DNA of 64,000 nucleotides, from NCBI GenBank assembly GCA_018607135.1, contig JABBCA010000095.1:1-64000 (forward strand), read 5' to 3'. The notes under the pieces were generated by a model, which saw nothing but the letters and a program-made list of their open reading frames with translations, was not told the DNA's origin and ran no database searches. This document shows, in pieces, positions 18,057 to 27,598 of this stretch; the stretch's first letter is position 1; each line of letters starts with the position of its first letter. The position numbers and the translations under genes are program-made. Source of the stretch: Opitutales bacterium (GTDB lineage Bacteria > Verrucomicrobiota > Verrucomicrobiia > Opitutales > Coraliomargaritaceae).

Positions 18057-20414
18057 CTATTTCGTTTGCATACGGTAAACACCGTCCCAATCAGCTGGTG
18101 CACCGAGCTTTAAAAAGTTAAGACAACGCACTCGCATGACTGCCGAAGGCGTAGTGGACGCATACTCACTGCCTGGCTCAAACGCTGCGGCTTTTTCGAA
18201 ACATTCGATTGCATCTGCCCATTGCCCTTCAAAATAAAGAGCGAGACCAGACTCATAGTGCATCCGACATGCTTCGGCCTGGCTTAAGTCAACGCTCTGA
18301 TCCCACAACTCAAATACCTCAACAGCCTGCGATCTGCCCTTCACAACAATGCGATCTAGCTTTCGTTTTGGTAAGCTTCCTGCAGTCGCTTCTGCCGCAC
18401 GAAGCACCGCATCTGTAACCATCGTATAAACGCCATAGGACTTCGCGGCACTTTCACATCGCGCGGCCACGTTTACCGAGTCCCCCATCATCGTGTAATT
18501 AAATCGCACCTCACTGCCCATATTGCCAATGACAGCGACTCCGCAATTGATACCTATGCGGGTGCGCATTCGCAAGACGGCATCGGGCCATTTGCCAGCA
18601 GCTTGCCAATGCTCTCTAAGTTTCGCGTGGCGTTCTTGCATCCGTAGCGCAGCCAGACACGCACGTCCGGCATGGTTTTCAAGCGGCACTGGCATACCAA
18701 ACATAGTGACGATTGCATCGCCAATATACTTATCGAGTGTTCCGCCTTGCTTCTGAATCTCCTCAGTCATGGCGCCCAAATATTCATTCATGAGTGCTAC
18801 CAACTGATTCGGCTCCAATTGTTCGGACAATGCAGAGAACCCTTCGACATCTGAAAATAAAGAAGAGATCTCTGCGTCCACCCCACCCAGTTGAGGATCA
18901 CGCTGCGCTTCCACCATCTCATTCACCAGTTCAGGAGATACATAAGCACCAAATAGATTTTTAATGCGACGGCGCTCGAACTCCTCAGCACCTAATTTAA
19001 TCAACATAATACCCAGCACTGCAGTCATCGCAGCACCCAGCGGTGCAATGAGCGGCAACACTAAATGCCACAGAGAAAAGGCACTGAATACAAACAATGC
19101 GTATGCGCAGACCAACAAAACGGCAGCGAAACGACCTGGACGATTCCACAATGCAAGTAATGCCACTAACAGGGTCAGAGAAAAGACAATCAAAACAACG
19201 TGAAGATTCGAAGCATAAGCAATATATGCTTCAGCATGCAATGTTCTATACAGATTCGCATGCAGACCCACCTTTGGCACCGGCTCGCGGTTGAAGGGAG
19301 TGGGTGCAACATCTTTAAGTTGGGGATCTACAGGACCTACAAAGATCACCTTATCTTTAAAACGCATGAACCACTCTTTTTGAGTATCCACAGCCGCAGT
19401 ATCGCCCGCCTGCATGGCACTGCTCAAACTTCCCGCGCGCTCCAATACCTCATGCATACCAACATGCTCAGTAAAAGTATCTGTCCTCCAGCCGCTAAAC
19501 CAGTTTACACCAATAGATTGGCGCTCCACCAACGGCACCTTACGAAACACCGCTCCATCCTTGTGAATCAATAAATACCGCTCCCCACGCACGATGTCAT
19601 CACGATCAATTTCATTCGCCGTCAAAAACAATTCTAAGCCCAATGAATACAGCACATGCTCAGAGTAGAGTCGGATCTCATGGGGGCGCCACCCATCCTT
19701 ATCCGTAAGCACTAGGCGACCTTCATCCTCAACAATCTGAGGCTCGTTCATGACATCGAATAGCTGGCTACGCATGCCATTCATTAGATTGCGCGAATAC
19801 AATTCACCGTGGACTTCCACAAAGCCAACCACCCATTGCGGAATGACTCCTTTACCCAATTCTTCATCCACATTCGCCAAGCCCAGCTTCCCGACATGCC
19901 AATCTACAATCGGATAACTCGGAGACTCTGGAAATAAATTTTTCTTCGGGTCCGCAAAGCCCATTCGAATCAACGGCACTGCCGAGAGCCCCTCAGTCCC
20001 AGTATATGCAGCCGCCAAAACGACCTGATCATTGTAGTGTGCAATACTTTGCCCGAGCATGCGATCCCCAGAACGTGCGCGCTCTACATCCAATAGAGAA
20101 CCACGGCCCAATTGCGAAAAAATGACATCGACCCCAACAGTCTTTGCCTCGCCTGGACCTAGTAGAGCATTTAACAGAATCGCAAAGTTCGTTCGATCCC
20201 AAGGCCGATCACCAATCATAGCAACCGACTGCGCATCTATATCAACATGCAGAATCGGGGCGGTAGAGGCTACTTCCCCACGCGCAAGATAACGCCATCG
20301 CAAGGCCTCTTGCTCCAGACCATTCAATAAACCCGAAATCCAGAGCACCGCCCACAATATGATCGCTCCGATGATTAGGCCAAAATAAGAGACAGTATAC
20401 TGAAAGCGGTTCAA
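18057..20414 (-). CDS. CHASE2-domain class III adenylate cyclase
   Basis: A 785-residue membrane signalling enzyme. One helix near residues 12-32 leads into a long extracellular CHASE2 sensor (to about 400; VDIDAQSVAMIGDRPWDR is typical). Three close helices follow (about 405-480), then a class III cyclase domain at about 505-700. Metal-binding Asp residues lie in LFSDVEGFS and YIGDAIV. The Lys of TLDKYIGD favours ATP over GTP. The transducer motif MMGDSVNVAARCE is intact, so activity is expected. The C-terminus has one TPR-like unit (YFEGQWADAIECFEKAAAFEP). It is the last gene of an operon with a FecR-like protein and an O-antigen ligase. Confidence 0.88.
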   Translation of the reverse strand: MNRFQYTVSYFGLIIGAIILWAVLWISGLLNGLEQEALRWRYLARGEVASTAPILHVDIDAQSVAMIGDRPWDRTNFAILLNALLGPGEAKTVGVDVIFSQLGRGSLLDVERARSGDRMLGQSIAHYNDQVVLAAAYTGTEGLSAVPLIRMGFADPKKNLFPESPSYPIVDWHVGKLGLANVDEELGKGVIPQWVVGFVEVHGELYSRNLMNGMRSQLFDVMNEPQIVEDEGRLVLTDKDGWRPHEIRLYSEHVLYSLGLELFLTANEIDRDDIVRGERYLLIHKDGAVFRKVPLVERQSIGVNWFSGWRTDTFTEHVGMHEVLERAGSLSSAMQAGDTAAVDTQKEWFMRFKDKVIFVGPVDPQLKDVAPTPFNREPVPKVGLHANLYRTLHAEAYIAYASNLHVVLIVFSLTLLVALLALWNRPGRFAAVLLVCAYALFVFSAFSLWHLVLPLIAPLGAAMTAVLGIMLIKLGAEEFERRRIKNLFGAYVSPELVNEMVEAQRDPQLGGVDAEISSLFSDVEGFSALSEQLEPNQLVALMNEYLGAMTEEIQKQGGTLDKYIGDAIVTMFGMPVPLENHAGRACLAALRMQERHAKLREHWQAAGKWPDAVLRMRTRIGINCGVAVIGNMGSEVRFNYTMMGDSVNVAARCESAAKSYGVYTMVTDAVLRAAEATAGSLPKRKLDRIVVKGRSQAVEVFELWDQSVDLSQAEACRMHYESGLALYFEGQWADAIECFEKAAAFEPGSEYASTTPSAVMRVRCLNFLKLGAPADWDGVYRMQTK

Positions 20415-20455
20415 AACGTAATTAAACTGTGCGCATTCGACACAAAAGCCAAGCC

Positions 20456-21379
20456 TCAGAAAAGGCCCGCCTCATACGCTGAAGGCGGACGCGCCTCCCC
20501 TTTAAACGGAGTGACTGGCTTGGGCAAGGGCGCATACTCGATAACGATTGGCCGCAAATCTTGCTGTGACATCCCGGACGCAGATGCGCCCACTGCCTGC
20601 TGAACTTCAACAGCACCAATATTCAAGCTTTTCGTGTGCTCATAGAACTCCTTAGCAGAAAAGTTCAATGCTCCAACCGCAATACTGCGCTGATCAAAAT
20701 CTTCTAAATACTCTAGCGCATCCAAAGTGATTTCTGCGACCTCGACAGAAGGTTTAAATGCAGCACCGGCACCACTGATACGTTGCCCAGAGCGAATCGA
20801 AAAAGTGCGATTTGACAAATCTAGGAGGCGAACTGTCCCTTCGACACAATGAATGGTGAACCCGTAGGTTCGCTTTCTAGCATCTCTGGAAATTTCAATC
20901 ATCCACAACGCACGCCGATTCGCATACAAGCGTCCGATAGGTGTTTCCACGAGTAACTGCGATGCCTCCTCCATCTTACGTTGATCAATCACCAGTGTGC
21001 CCGCCCGAAGATTGAAAATCATCCGACTTTGCCCTCCCTCAAGTTCGGAATTAAACCAATCAGCTTCAAAATCAGCCTCCTGTTCAAAACGCTCAATTGC
21101 AAAGTATCCAGCCCCTTTGTAATCCACTAACACATGATTCGAGGCCAACAAAGTGACACGGCTGGTATCCAAGCTCTCCACCTTGACCAGTCCCTCAAAA
21201 TAAAAGGGAATCTTGGAAATGGGTAACGAATCTGATGCGACTCCGACAGGCGTGACACTCATACCGTCCTCGATGTATCCGACAGCAACAGAACCCTGAC
21301 GCCACTCTAGAGCATACGAACTCGATACCGCGACTGAGAATACAAATAGTGCAGCCAATCTATTCATTACCTGTATCAT
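20456..21379 (-). CDS. Secreted FecR-like domain protein
   Basis: This 307-residue protein has a signal peptide (NRLAALFVFSVAVSSSYA) followed by a mostly beta-strand region. A core like FecR is visible at about 110-210 (MIFNLRAGTLVIDQRK, LLVETPIGRLYANRR, VEGTVRLLDLSNRTFSIRSGQRI). FecR-domain proteins often sit beside CHASE2 cyclases, as here. Its ATG overlaps the stop of the upstream O-antigen ligase gene (TAATG), so translation is coupled. A role as periplasmic partner of the CHASE2 sensor is an inference from context. Confidence 0.65.
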   Translation of the reverse strand: MIQVMNRLAALFVFSVAVSSSYALEWRQGSVAVGYIEDGMSVTPVGVASDSLPISKIPFYFEGLVKVESLDTSRVTLLASNHVLVDYKGAGYFAIERFEQEADFEADWFNSELEGGQSRMIFNLRAGTLVIDQRKMEEASQLLVETPIGRLYANRRALWMIEISRDARKRTYGFTIHCVEGTVRLLDLSNRTFSIRSGQRISGAGAAFKPSVEVAEITLDALEYLEDFDQRSIAVGALNFSAKEFYEHTKSLNIGAVEVQQAVGASASGMSQQDLRPIVIEYAPLPKPVTPFKGEARPPSAYEAGLF

Positions 21380-23331
21380 TAAAATATCAAAAGTTTCTGT
21401 TGAAGCTGGCGTGCCGCCTGATTATTAGGATTCAACTCTAAAGCACGGCGAACACTCGCCAAGGCTTGATCCCTCATCTCTGGTGCAGGACTTAAAAACG
21501 CTGCCCAATAATAATGAACGTTACTATTATTCGGTGCCAATTCTAGTGCGTGCTCAAATGCAGACTTGGCTAATTCATGCTCTCCACTCATCGCATGAGC
21601 AATGCCCAGTTGAGCCCAAGCAAGACCATATCCTCCACTCAGCTGAGTTGCCCGAAGCGCTGCCGTGACACCGGTTTTTCCGATTTCAGAGTATTCAGAT
21701 GGATTTTGAAAGTAGCGCTGACAATTCGCTGCACTTAGCCCGATCAAGGCATCTGTATTGGCTGAGTCCAAAAGCAAGGCATCTTCAAAACCATAAACGA
21801 CATTCTTGAGTAACCGTTTGTTACCAGAGATATGGATCCCTTGAGCAGTCAAATGATCCAATCGCTGGCGCATTTGTAGTTCCAACGCGTGCGACTGCAG
21901 GCGCGGCATAAAATGTGCAAAGAATAGAAAAGCCAAAAATAAGCCACTGAACCCATAAGTAGTCCTCATCAGCCCAGAACTCGGGGTTTTAATCCTGCGA
22001 TTGGTGCTGGATTTCACTAAAATTGCCGCGAACAGCAAACCATAAAACATCAATGCAGGCACATAGAGTATAAAACTAAAACAGGCACAAATCAGAAAAA
22101 TTATAAACCCAGAGAGCGCGACCGATAGGAAAAATTTCTGAGGAGGCATCACTGAGCCCTTCCGTCCCTTCAACTTCACTCGATCTGGCTCCATGCGCCA
22201 TCGGCGAAACGCAACCAATACCAGCCATGCAATGGGCGTCAGTAGCAGTAGAGAGCCAATCGCACCGTATTCAGTAAGGACTAAAAGAAAGTCATTGTGC
22301 GGCGATTGAGCCAAGGCATCGAAATGGATCTCAGCGCTTTGTCCAAAAGCGATTGGAAATGCGCCGCCACCAATTCCAATGAATGGAGCCCCTTGGAATA
22401 ACTGAATCGCGCCACTCCAAAGCGCCAGACGAACACTTTCACCCTCTGGTGAAAGCGCATTTTCGAAACTTCTTAGAAATTTTGGATGCATCCAAACCAT
22501 CAATGCCACAGCTGACAGCAGAGCAGTCACCCCGATGAAAGGTAAAATCAGGCGCTTCGACCTCTGCCGATAGCAGAACGATGGAACCATCAGTATCAAG
22601 AAACTAAGCACCATTAACGGCCAAAACAACTGAGTAAATGCCAATGCAAAAATGAACATCACGCTGACGTAGACACATAGCACTCGCAAAATCATCGGCA
22701 AGCGAGGGACGCCTCCAGCAATCAGAAATGCGGGCAATAGAACTAGCAGTAAGACCGCAAAAGAATTCGGATCGGCAAAGGAGCCCGTTGCCTGGCCAAA
22801 AAACTCTGGGCTCAATTGTATCGCGTGACTCGCTAAGGAATCCGCCATTTTGCTAGGATTCTGAAAAAACTGATAAAACCCGATAAAGATCGCGTAAGCC
22901 GCGGGACTCATCGCAATCACAATTAGCGACCACAAATGTGCTCGCGTTCGCACATTGTTCACAGCAACCCAGAAAAACAAAAATGCCTCCATCCCATAAA
23001 TAAGCTCGATCCGCCCTAACCACGGCGCGGGGCTGATCCACTCTACATTGATCACCGCCCAGATCATGAATGGTGCAAAAAACAACGGGACGTGACTCAA
23101 GCGCTTCGGGTATTCATCATCTAGCGCCAACCAGATACAATGTAACACGATTAAAATAAGAAAGAGCGGCAGCAAAACGACATGCGTATCCGCTCGCACA
23201 CCTCCAAGCGAAACCGTGAACAGAGCAATGATCGCTCCCAAACAAAAGGTAATCAACCAATCGAAAAAATTGCCCCAAGACAGGCGACCAAAATAGTCCA
23301 GTTGACCAGACTTATCAATTACTGACGGCAT
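21379..23331 (-). CDS. O-antigen ligase/polymerase-like membrane protein with TPR tail
   Basis: The 650-residue protein has about twelve membrane helices in its first 450 residues. The O-antigen ligase (Wzy_C) hallmark lies between helices: FIGIGGGAFP followed by SPHNDFLLVLTEYGAIG, where the His of the periplasmic loop is typical. The C-terminal 150 residues are TPR repeats (LAKSAFEHALELAPNNSNVHYYW, ALASVRRALELNPNN). The family polymerises glycans or transfers them at the periplasmic face. It heads the operon with the FecR-like and CHASE2 genes and faces EpsI across a 190-bp gap. Substrate is unknown. Confidence 0.82.
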   Translation of the reverse strand: MPSVIDKSGQLDYFGRLSWGNFFDWLITFCLGAIIALFTVSLGGVRADTHVVLLPLFLILIVLHCIWLALDDEYPKRLSHVPLFFAPFMIWAVINVEWISPAPWLGRIELIYGMEAFLFFWVAVNNVRTRAHLWSLIVIAMSPAAYAIFIGFYQFFQNPSKMADSLASHAIQLSPEFFGQATGSFADPNSFAVLLLVLLPAFLIAGGVPRLPMILRVLCVYVSVMFIFALAFTQLFWPLMVLSFLILMVPSFCYRQRSKRLILPFIGVTALLSAVALMVWMHPKFLRSFENALSPEGESVRLALWSGAIQLFQGAPFIGIGGGAFPIAFGQSAEIHFDALAQSPHNDFLLVLTEYGAIGSLLLLTPIAWLVLVAFRRWRMEPDRVKLKGRKGSVMPPQKFFLSVALSGFIIFLICACFSFILYVPALMFYGLLFAAILVKSSTNRRIKTPSSGLMRTTYGFSGLFLAFLFFAHFMPRLQSHALELQMRQRLDHLTAQGIHISGNKRLLKNVVYGFEDALLLDSANTDALIGLSAANCQRYFQNPSEYSEIGKTGVTAALRATQLSGGYGLAWAQLGIAHAMSGEHELAKSAFEHALELAPNNSNVHYYWAAFLSPAPEMRDQALASVRRALELNPNNQAARQLQQKLLIF

Positions 23332-23522
23332 ACATTAAGAGGTATAGGGTGACATACAATGGTTCAAAGAATACACAGAAACGCTCTTTTAAAACAAAAA
23401 TATGAATTTAAAGGTCATTCTCAGCTCCCACGTAAAGAGCCAAATGGGAACCTTTCACGCATCGTGTTGACTTGTAAACGCGAGCAATCCGCTATTATCT
23501 ACTGCTTACTCCCTTTCTAAAT

Positions 23523-24221
23523 ATGAAAAAAATCGTCCTCATTTTCGGATTCATCATACTTTTTTCCGCTCTTGGACTGCGTGGCTACTTCGCACTCGTC
23601 CCACCTCCTGAACCGACCCTCCATGTGGAGCTAAAGGATGTGGTGCCCTCGTCAATGGAAGGCTGGTTAATTAACGATATGGATATCGCTAATTCACCCG
23701 ACATGGCAGAACGAGTCAGTGATCGCCTCAATTTTGACGATTTTCTAATCCGTATATTCCGTAAAGATGACACCTTTGTCCGACTGTATATCGCCTATTG
23801 GAAACCGGGCACAGCTTCCTATCGCTGGGCAGGTGCGCACACTCCAGACACATGCTGGGTGCAAGCAGGCTGGAGCTGCGTAGAGCGAGAATACAGCATT
23901 CCCTTTGAAGTTGCAGGCGTAGCCTTCGAACCTGCCGAGTATGGCATCTACAAGATCAAAGACCACGAAGAGAAAGTTTATTTTTGGCATCTCGTTGGTG
24001 GGCAAGCGTTTGGATACAAGCAACAAGGTGGCCACAATATTTTTGGTGCGCTCGTAGACATCCAGCACTACGGCTTGAACTTGAGGCAAGAGCAATTCTT
24101 CATCCGCTTATCCAGCAATAAAGACCTCGAAGAATTAAAAAAGCTCAATGGCTTTGATACCATTGTTAAAAGCCTTGAGGCCATCGGGCTGAACAACTCC
24201 AGTGCTGCCACTGCCAATTAA
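23523..24221 (+). CDS. epsI: Exosortase-associated EpsI-like protein
   Basis: A 232-residue protein with an N-terminal membrane anchor (IVLIFGFIILFSALGLRGYF) and a periplasmic EpsI domain. The family hallmark, where others read HSPEVCLP-GW, appears as AHTPDTCWVQAGW. YIAYWKPG upstream and YFWHLVGG downstream also fit. EpsI proteins accompany exosortases in polysaccharide and PEP-CTERM systems. No exosortase or PEP-CTERM protein lies in the window, so this copy is detached. It is divergent from the O-antigen ligase operon. A TTGACT at 23467 with TATTAT at 23493 might be its promoter, but the 20-bp spacer is long. Confidence 0.72.
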   Translation: MKKIVLIFGFIILFSALGLRGYFALVPPPEPTLHVELKDVVPSSMEGWLINDMDIANSPDMAERVSDRLNFDDFLIRIFRKDDTFVRLYIAYWKPGTASYRWAGAHTPDTCWVQAGWSCVEREYSIPFEVAGVAFEPAEYGIYKIKDHEEKVYFWHLVGGQAFGYKQQGGHNIFGALVDIQHYGLNLRQEQFFIRLSSNKDLEELKKLNGFDTIVKSLEAIGLNNSSAATAN

Positions 24222-24271
24222 ATCCTGTTTACCGCTCAAGTGTTTCGAGTCTAATAAAGCGCGTTTTTTTG

Positions 24272-24294
24272 CTGTGTTTTTAGTATAAACACAG
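24272..24294 (+). promoter_or_regulatory. 8-bp inverted repeat upstream of the ABC operon
   Basis: CTGTGTTT-N7-AAACACAG is perfect and ends 14 bp before the ATG of the ABC ATPase gene. Immediately after it is CACAGTTGTG, a second short palindrome sharing its right arm. The position suits an operator or a leader hairpin for the six-gene operon. It could also be a weak terminator for epsI, though no T run follows. Confidence 0.4.
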
Positions 24295-24308
24295 TTGTGA
24301 TGTAACAT

Positions 24309-25349
24309 ATGGACTCCATTCCCAGTATACGTGTTAAAAACCTGACCCGCCAATATGGCGCGATCACTGCGATTCAAAACGTCAGTTTTACCGTAAACAA
24401 AGGTGAGGTAGTCGGCTTTCTAGGACCCAATGGCGCAGGGAAGAGCACTACCATGCGTATTCTATCAGGAATCATGTCCGCCACTTCTGGATCCGCATGG
24501 GTGGGTGGAGTCTGCGTGGCTCAGAGTCCACACGAAGTAAAACGCAAGATTGGCTACATGCCGGAGAATAATCCACTGCCCGACGACATGCGAGTGGTCG
24601 AGTATCTACGCTTTCGTGCACGACTCAAAGAAGTGCCAAGCAGTCAACTTCGTTCCTCAGTGCAAGAGGCGATGGAAATCTGTGACCTTGCTCGAACCGC
24701 TCGTAGAAAAATCATCGGCACACTCTCAAAAGGCTTTCGTCAGCGCGTAGGGATCGCTGATGCGCTTTTAGGAGACCCAGAAGTCATCATCATGGACGAA
24801 CCAACGATTGGTCTCGACCCTCACCAAATACAGGGCATTCGAACCCTCATCAATAACTTGCGCGGCAAACTGACAGTCGTGCTCTCCAGTCATATCCTTC
24901 CAGAGATTGAGCGTTCGTGTGACCGTGTCATCATCATCAATCGTGGGCGCGTGGTCGCAAGCGGCACCAGCGATGAACTGCGTGAAGAATTCCTACCAGG
25001 GAATCGCTACACAGTCGAGATCGACGGCACCGCCGAAAACCTAATCTCCGCATTATCTGCAAATACGATCCAAGCCGAAATCCTGACAGAGGAAGCTACT
25101 GCCAACAATAGTGTAAAATTAACCCTACGTGCGTATGGCGAAGGCGAGCTCGGCCCTCAATTGATACATACGCTATCGACGTCACCGAATCTTGAATTGA
25201 AAAGCCTCGCCCCAAGAATTCCCAACCTCGAAGAAATCTTTCTCGCCGCCACCAAACGCTCTTGGGAAGAAACCATTGAATCAAAGCCTAAAAAGCTGAA
25301 CGCTCCCCAGAGCAACGCCCCCACAAAAGAGGCAATGAGTTCGAAATGA
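24309..25349 (+). CDS. ABC transporter ATP-binding protein, GldA-like
   Basis: The 346-residue ATPase has Walker A GPNGAGKST, signature LSKGFRQRVGIADALL, Walker B VIIMDEPTIGLDP, and the switch His in VLSSHILPE. It is longer than a bare ABC domain. The extra C-terminal part (about residues 235-346) is the accessory region typical of ATPases that work with ABC-2 permeases, and ends in a lysine/proline-rich tail. It overlaps the permease start by 4 bp. With the next two genes it forms a set related to GldA-GldF-GldG, found well beyond gliding bacteria. Substrate is unknown. Confidence 0.92.
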   Translation: MDSIPSIRVKNLTRQYGAITAIQNVSFTVNKGEVVGFLGPNGAGKSTTMRILSGIMSATSGSAWVGGVCVAQSPHEVKRKIGYMPENNPLPDDMRVVEYLRFRARLKEVPSSQLRSSVQEAMEICDLARTARRKIIGTLSKGFRQRVGIADALLGDPEVIIMDEPTIGLDPHQIQGIRTLINNLRGKLTVVLSSHILPEIERSCDRVIIINRGRVVASGTSDELREEFLPGNRYTVEIDGTAENLISALSANTIQAEILTEEATANNSVKLTLRAYGEGELGPQLIHTLSTSPNLELKSLAPRIPNLEEIFLAATKRSWEETIESKPKKLNAPQSNAPTKEAMSSK

Positions 25350-26110
25350 GACACTATCTGATATTGCTAAAGCATGAGCTGCGTATGCTACTCATCAGCC
25401 CGCCGACCTACATAGCATCCGTGTTATTCTTCATGCTGATGGGCTTCCTCTATTGGTCGATCATCCGAGGCATGGTCAATGCACCCGAAGAAGCACTCCC
25501 CTCAGTGCAATTCTTCAGTGTATTTTGGATACCAGTGTTTTTCGTCGTTCCGTTACTGACGATGCGTAGCATCGCGGGCGAACGCAGCACTGGCACACTC
25601 GACACCTTGATGACGACCCCGGCCTCACGCGTAGCCGTAGTGCTCAGTAAATTTTCTGGAGCCTATCTATTTTACATGCTCCTTTGGTTAATTACTTTGG
25701 GATTCCCACTAATCGCGAGTAAACTCTATCCGCAAGCGGCCTCCAGTGGAGCACTCCTCGATCCAGCGTCCCTGATCGGCGGTTATCTCTTTCTCGCGAT
25801 TAGTGGCCTACTTTTTATAGCTATTGGTATTTTTGCAAGTAGTGTCACCCGTAGTCAACTGGTTGCAGGCATGCTATCCTTTGCTCTACTATTTGCCATA
25901 GTCGTCGGCGGACAGCAGCTTGGAAATATCGCCAACAGCAGCGGCAACTTAGCCGAATGGTTAGAGACCACGGTCAACTACCTGCAAATCTTCCAGCATC
26001 TGGATGACTTCTCACGCGGCATCGTGGATACACGCCCATTCTTTTACTATACAAGCACTGCCGCTCTGCTACTGGGCTTATCAACACTGGTCATCGAAGC
26101 AAAAGCATAA
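25346..26110 (+). CDS. ABC-2 type permease, GldF-like
   Basis: A 254-residue membrane protein with six predicted helices. The family motif is RSIAGERSTGTLDTLMTTPASR, the cytoplasmic coupling stretch shared by ABC-2 permeases of the NosY/GldF group. It begins inside the end of the ATPase gene (ATGA overlap) and the GldG-like gene follows after 2 bp. The single copy implies a homodimer with the upstream ATPase. Export or membrane-remodelling is more likely than uptake, but this is family inference. Confidence 0.9.
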   Translation: MRHYLILLKHELRMLLISPPTYIASVLFFMLMGFLYWSIIRGMVNAPEEALPSVQFFSVFWIPVFFVVPLLTMRSIAGERSTGTLDTLMTTPASRVAVVLSKFSGAYLFYMLLWLITLGFPLIASKLYPQAASSGALLDPASLIGGYLFLAISGLLFIAIGIFASSVTRSQLVAGMLSFALLFAIVVGGQQLGNIANSSGNLAEWLETTVNYLQIFQHLDDFSRGIVDTRPFFYYTSTAALLLGLSTLVIEAKA

Positions 26111-26112
26111 CT

Positions 26113-27594
26113 ATGCAAATTAGCCGCTTTAACGAATTTCGCACCGCTCGTCGCTTTCGCACGGCAAACCGAATCCTACAAATCATTCTAGCCTCGTGCC
26201 TACTCTTCGCGCTCAACTATTTAGCCGCAAAGTATTTCAAGCGCATCGACTTAACCGAGTCTGGCACCTATACACTCGCACCGGAGTCAAAAGCATACAT
26301 CCGCGAGCTAGAAGAGCCGATCCAAATCATCGTCACCATTCCCAATGACCCTGAGGTTCCAGAGCTAGGACAAATTCACTTACACTTAAACAAACTCTTT
26401 CGTGAATACGAAGCCGCGAGCATGCGTGATGGTGTCGCCTACGTGAACGTTGAGTTTGTAGATATCTATCGTCAACGCAAGCGCGCTCAAGAGCTCGCGA
26501 ACACCTACAAGCTGACTCAGGAAAATATCATTCTCGTTGCGATGGGTGAGCGTAAACGGGAAGTGCGCCAAGCAGACCTTTTTGAAGTCAGCGATAACCA
26601 GATAAAAGGATTTCGTGGAGAAAAAGCCATCACGTCTGCCATCATTGATGTGGCGTCAAAGAAGACAGATAAAATTTACTTCCTAGTCGGGCACGGCGAA
26701 ATGCGACTCGACGACGTCGATCCTCTTCGCGGACTCTCGCAGCTAGAGAGCTTTCTGCGAGAACGAAACTATGCATTGGCAACTCTAGATCTCGCAGTCG
26801 ATGAAAGCGTGCCAGAAGATGCGGATGTAGTCGTGGTGCCATCACCTCAGGCGAGCCTACTCCCTGAAGAAGTCGAGAAACTGCGCCGCTACATGAGCGA
26901 TCGAAATGGCCGTATGATTGTCCTGATCGACCCTGGCCGGCGCCACGGGATGAGCGAGCTCTTCTACGACTGGGGAGTGCTTGCCGACGACATGGAGGTC
27001 GTCGATAATGGGCCAGACTATCGCGCACAAGGCGGCGACTTCATCATCCGTAGATTCGCGGAGCACCCGATCACCAACCTTCTCGTTGAGTATCAAATCA
27101 CTGCACTCTTCGGCCTTCCCCGCCCGATTCGAACAGACCCAGGCTCACTCAATGATGAACGCCTCAGAGTTGAACAAATCGTTGGCACATCCGATCAAAG
27201 TTGGGGTGAACGCGATTACCGCACCCAGCAAACACGCCAGTTTGATGTAGGTCGCGACCTGCAAGGGCCCATCAGCATCGCGACTGTTTCCACACGCACC
27301 GCAGGCTCTGAACTTGGCATCAATATACCTGGTGGCCGCTTTGTGGTATTTGGAAACTCCGATTTCATCACCAACAATCGCCTGCGTGCATTCGGGAATC
27401 GCACCCTCTTTTTCAACTCACTCAATTGGTCACTCGCTCGAAATAGCCTGCTCAATATTGCAACTCGACCTCTCGAAAGCTATCAAATTGTAATGAGCCA
27501 AAATGACCTTAAGCGTATGCTTCGCTACTTTGGCATCATCCCACTTGCAGCCGCACTACTTGGCTCTTTCGTATTCCTACTTCGACGCCGTTAA
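26113..27594 (+). CDS. GldG-family membrane-anchored ABC auxiliary protein
   Basis: The 493-residue protein has one N-terminal helix (ILQIILASCLLFALNYLAA). A long extracytoplasmic domain follows that opens with the family signature RIDLTESGTYTLAPESK. One C-terminal helix (GIIPLAAALLGSFVFLLRRR) ends it. The middle contains the ThuA/DJ-1-like auxiliary fold seen in Gldg proteins (DKIYFLVGHGEMRLDD). It sits 2 bp after the permease and 4 bp before a DUF4340 gene, the usual neighbourhood. It probably acts as the periplasmic arm of the transporter. Confidence 0.88.
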   Translation: MQISRFNEFRTARRFRTANRILQIILASCLLFALNYLAAKYFKRIDLTESGTYTLAPESKAYIRELEEPIQIIVTIPNDPEVPELGQIHLHLNKLFREYEAASMRDGVAYVNVEFVDIYRQRKRAQELANTYKLTQENIILVAMGERKREVRQADLFEVSDNQIKGFRGEKAITSAIIDVASKKTDKIYFLVGHGEMRLDDVDPLRGLSQLESFLRERNYALATLDLAVDESVPEDADVVVVPSPQASLLPEEVEKLRRYMSDRNGRMIVLIDPGRRHGMSELFYDWGVLADDMEVVDNGPDYRAQGGDFIIRRFAEHPITNLLVEYQITALFGLPRPIRTDPGSLNDERLRVEQIVGTSDQSWGERDYRTQQTRQFDVGRDLQGPISIATVSTRTAGSELGINIPGGRFVVFGNSDFITNNRLRAFGNRTLFFNSLNWSLARNSLLNIATRPLESYQIVMSQNDLKRMLRYFGIIPLAAALLGSFVFLLRRR

Positions 27595-27598
27595 TCCG

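Noticed and set aside
27503-27598. ORF-track N-terminal extension of the DUF4340 protein
   Set aside because: It lies inside the GldG-like gene in another frame. The ATG at 27599 gives a normal membrane anchor and a 4-bp gap.
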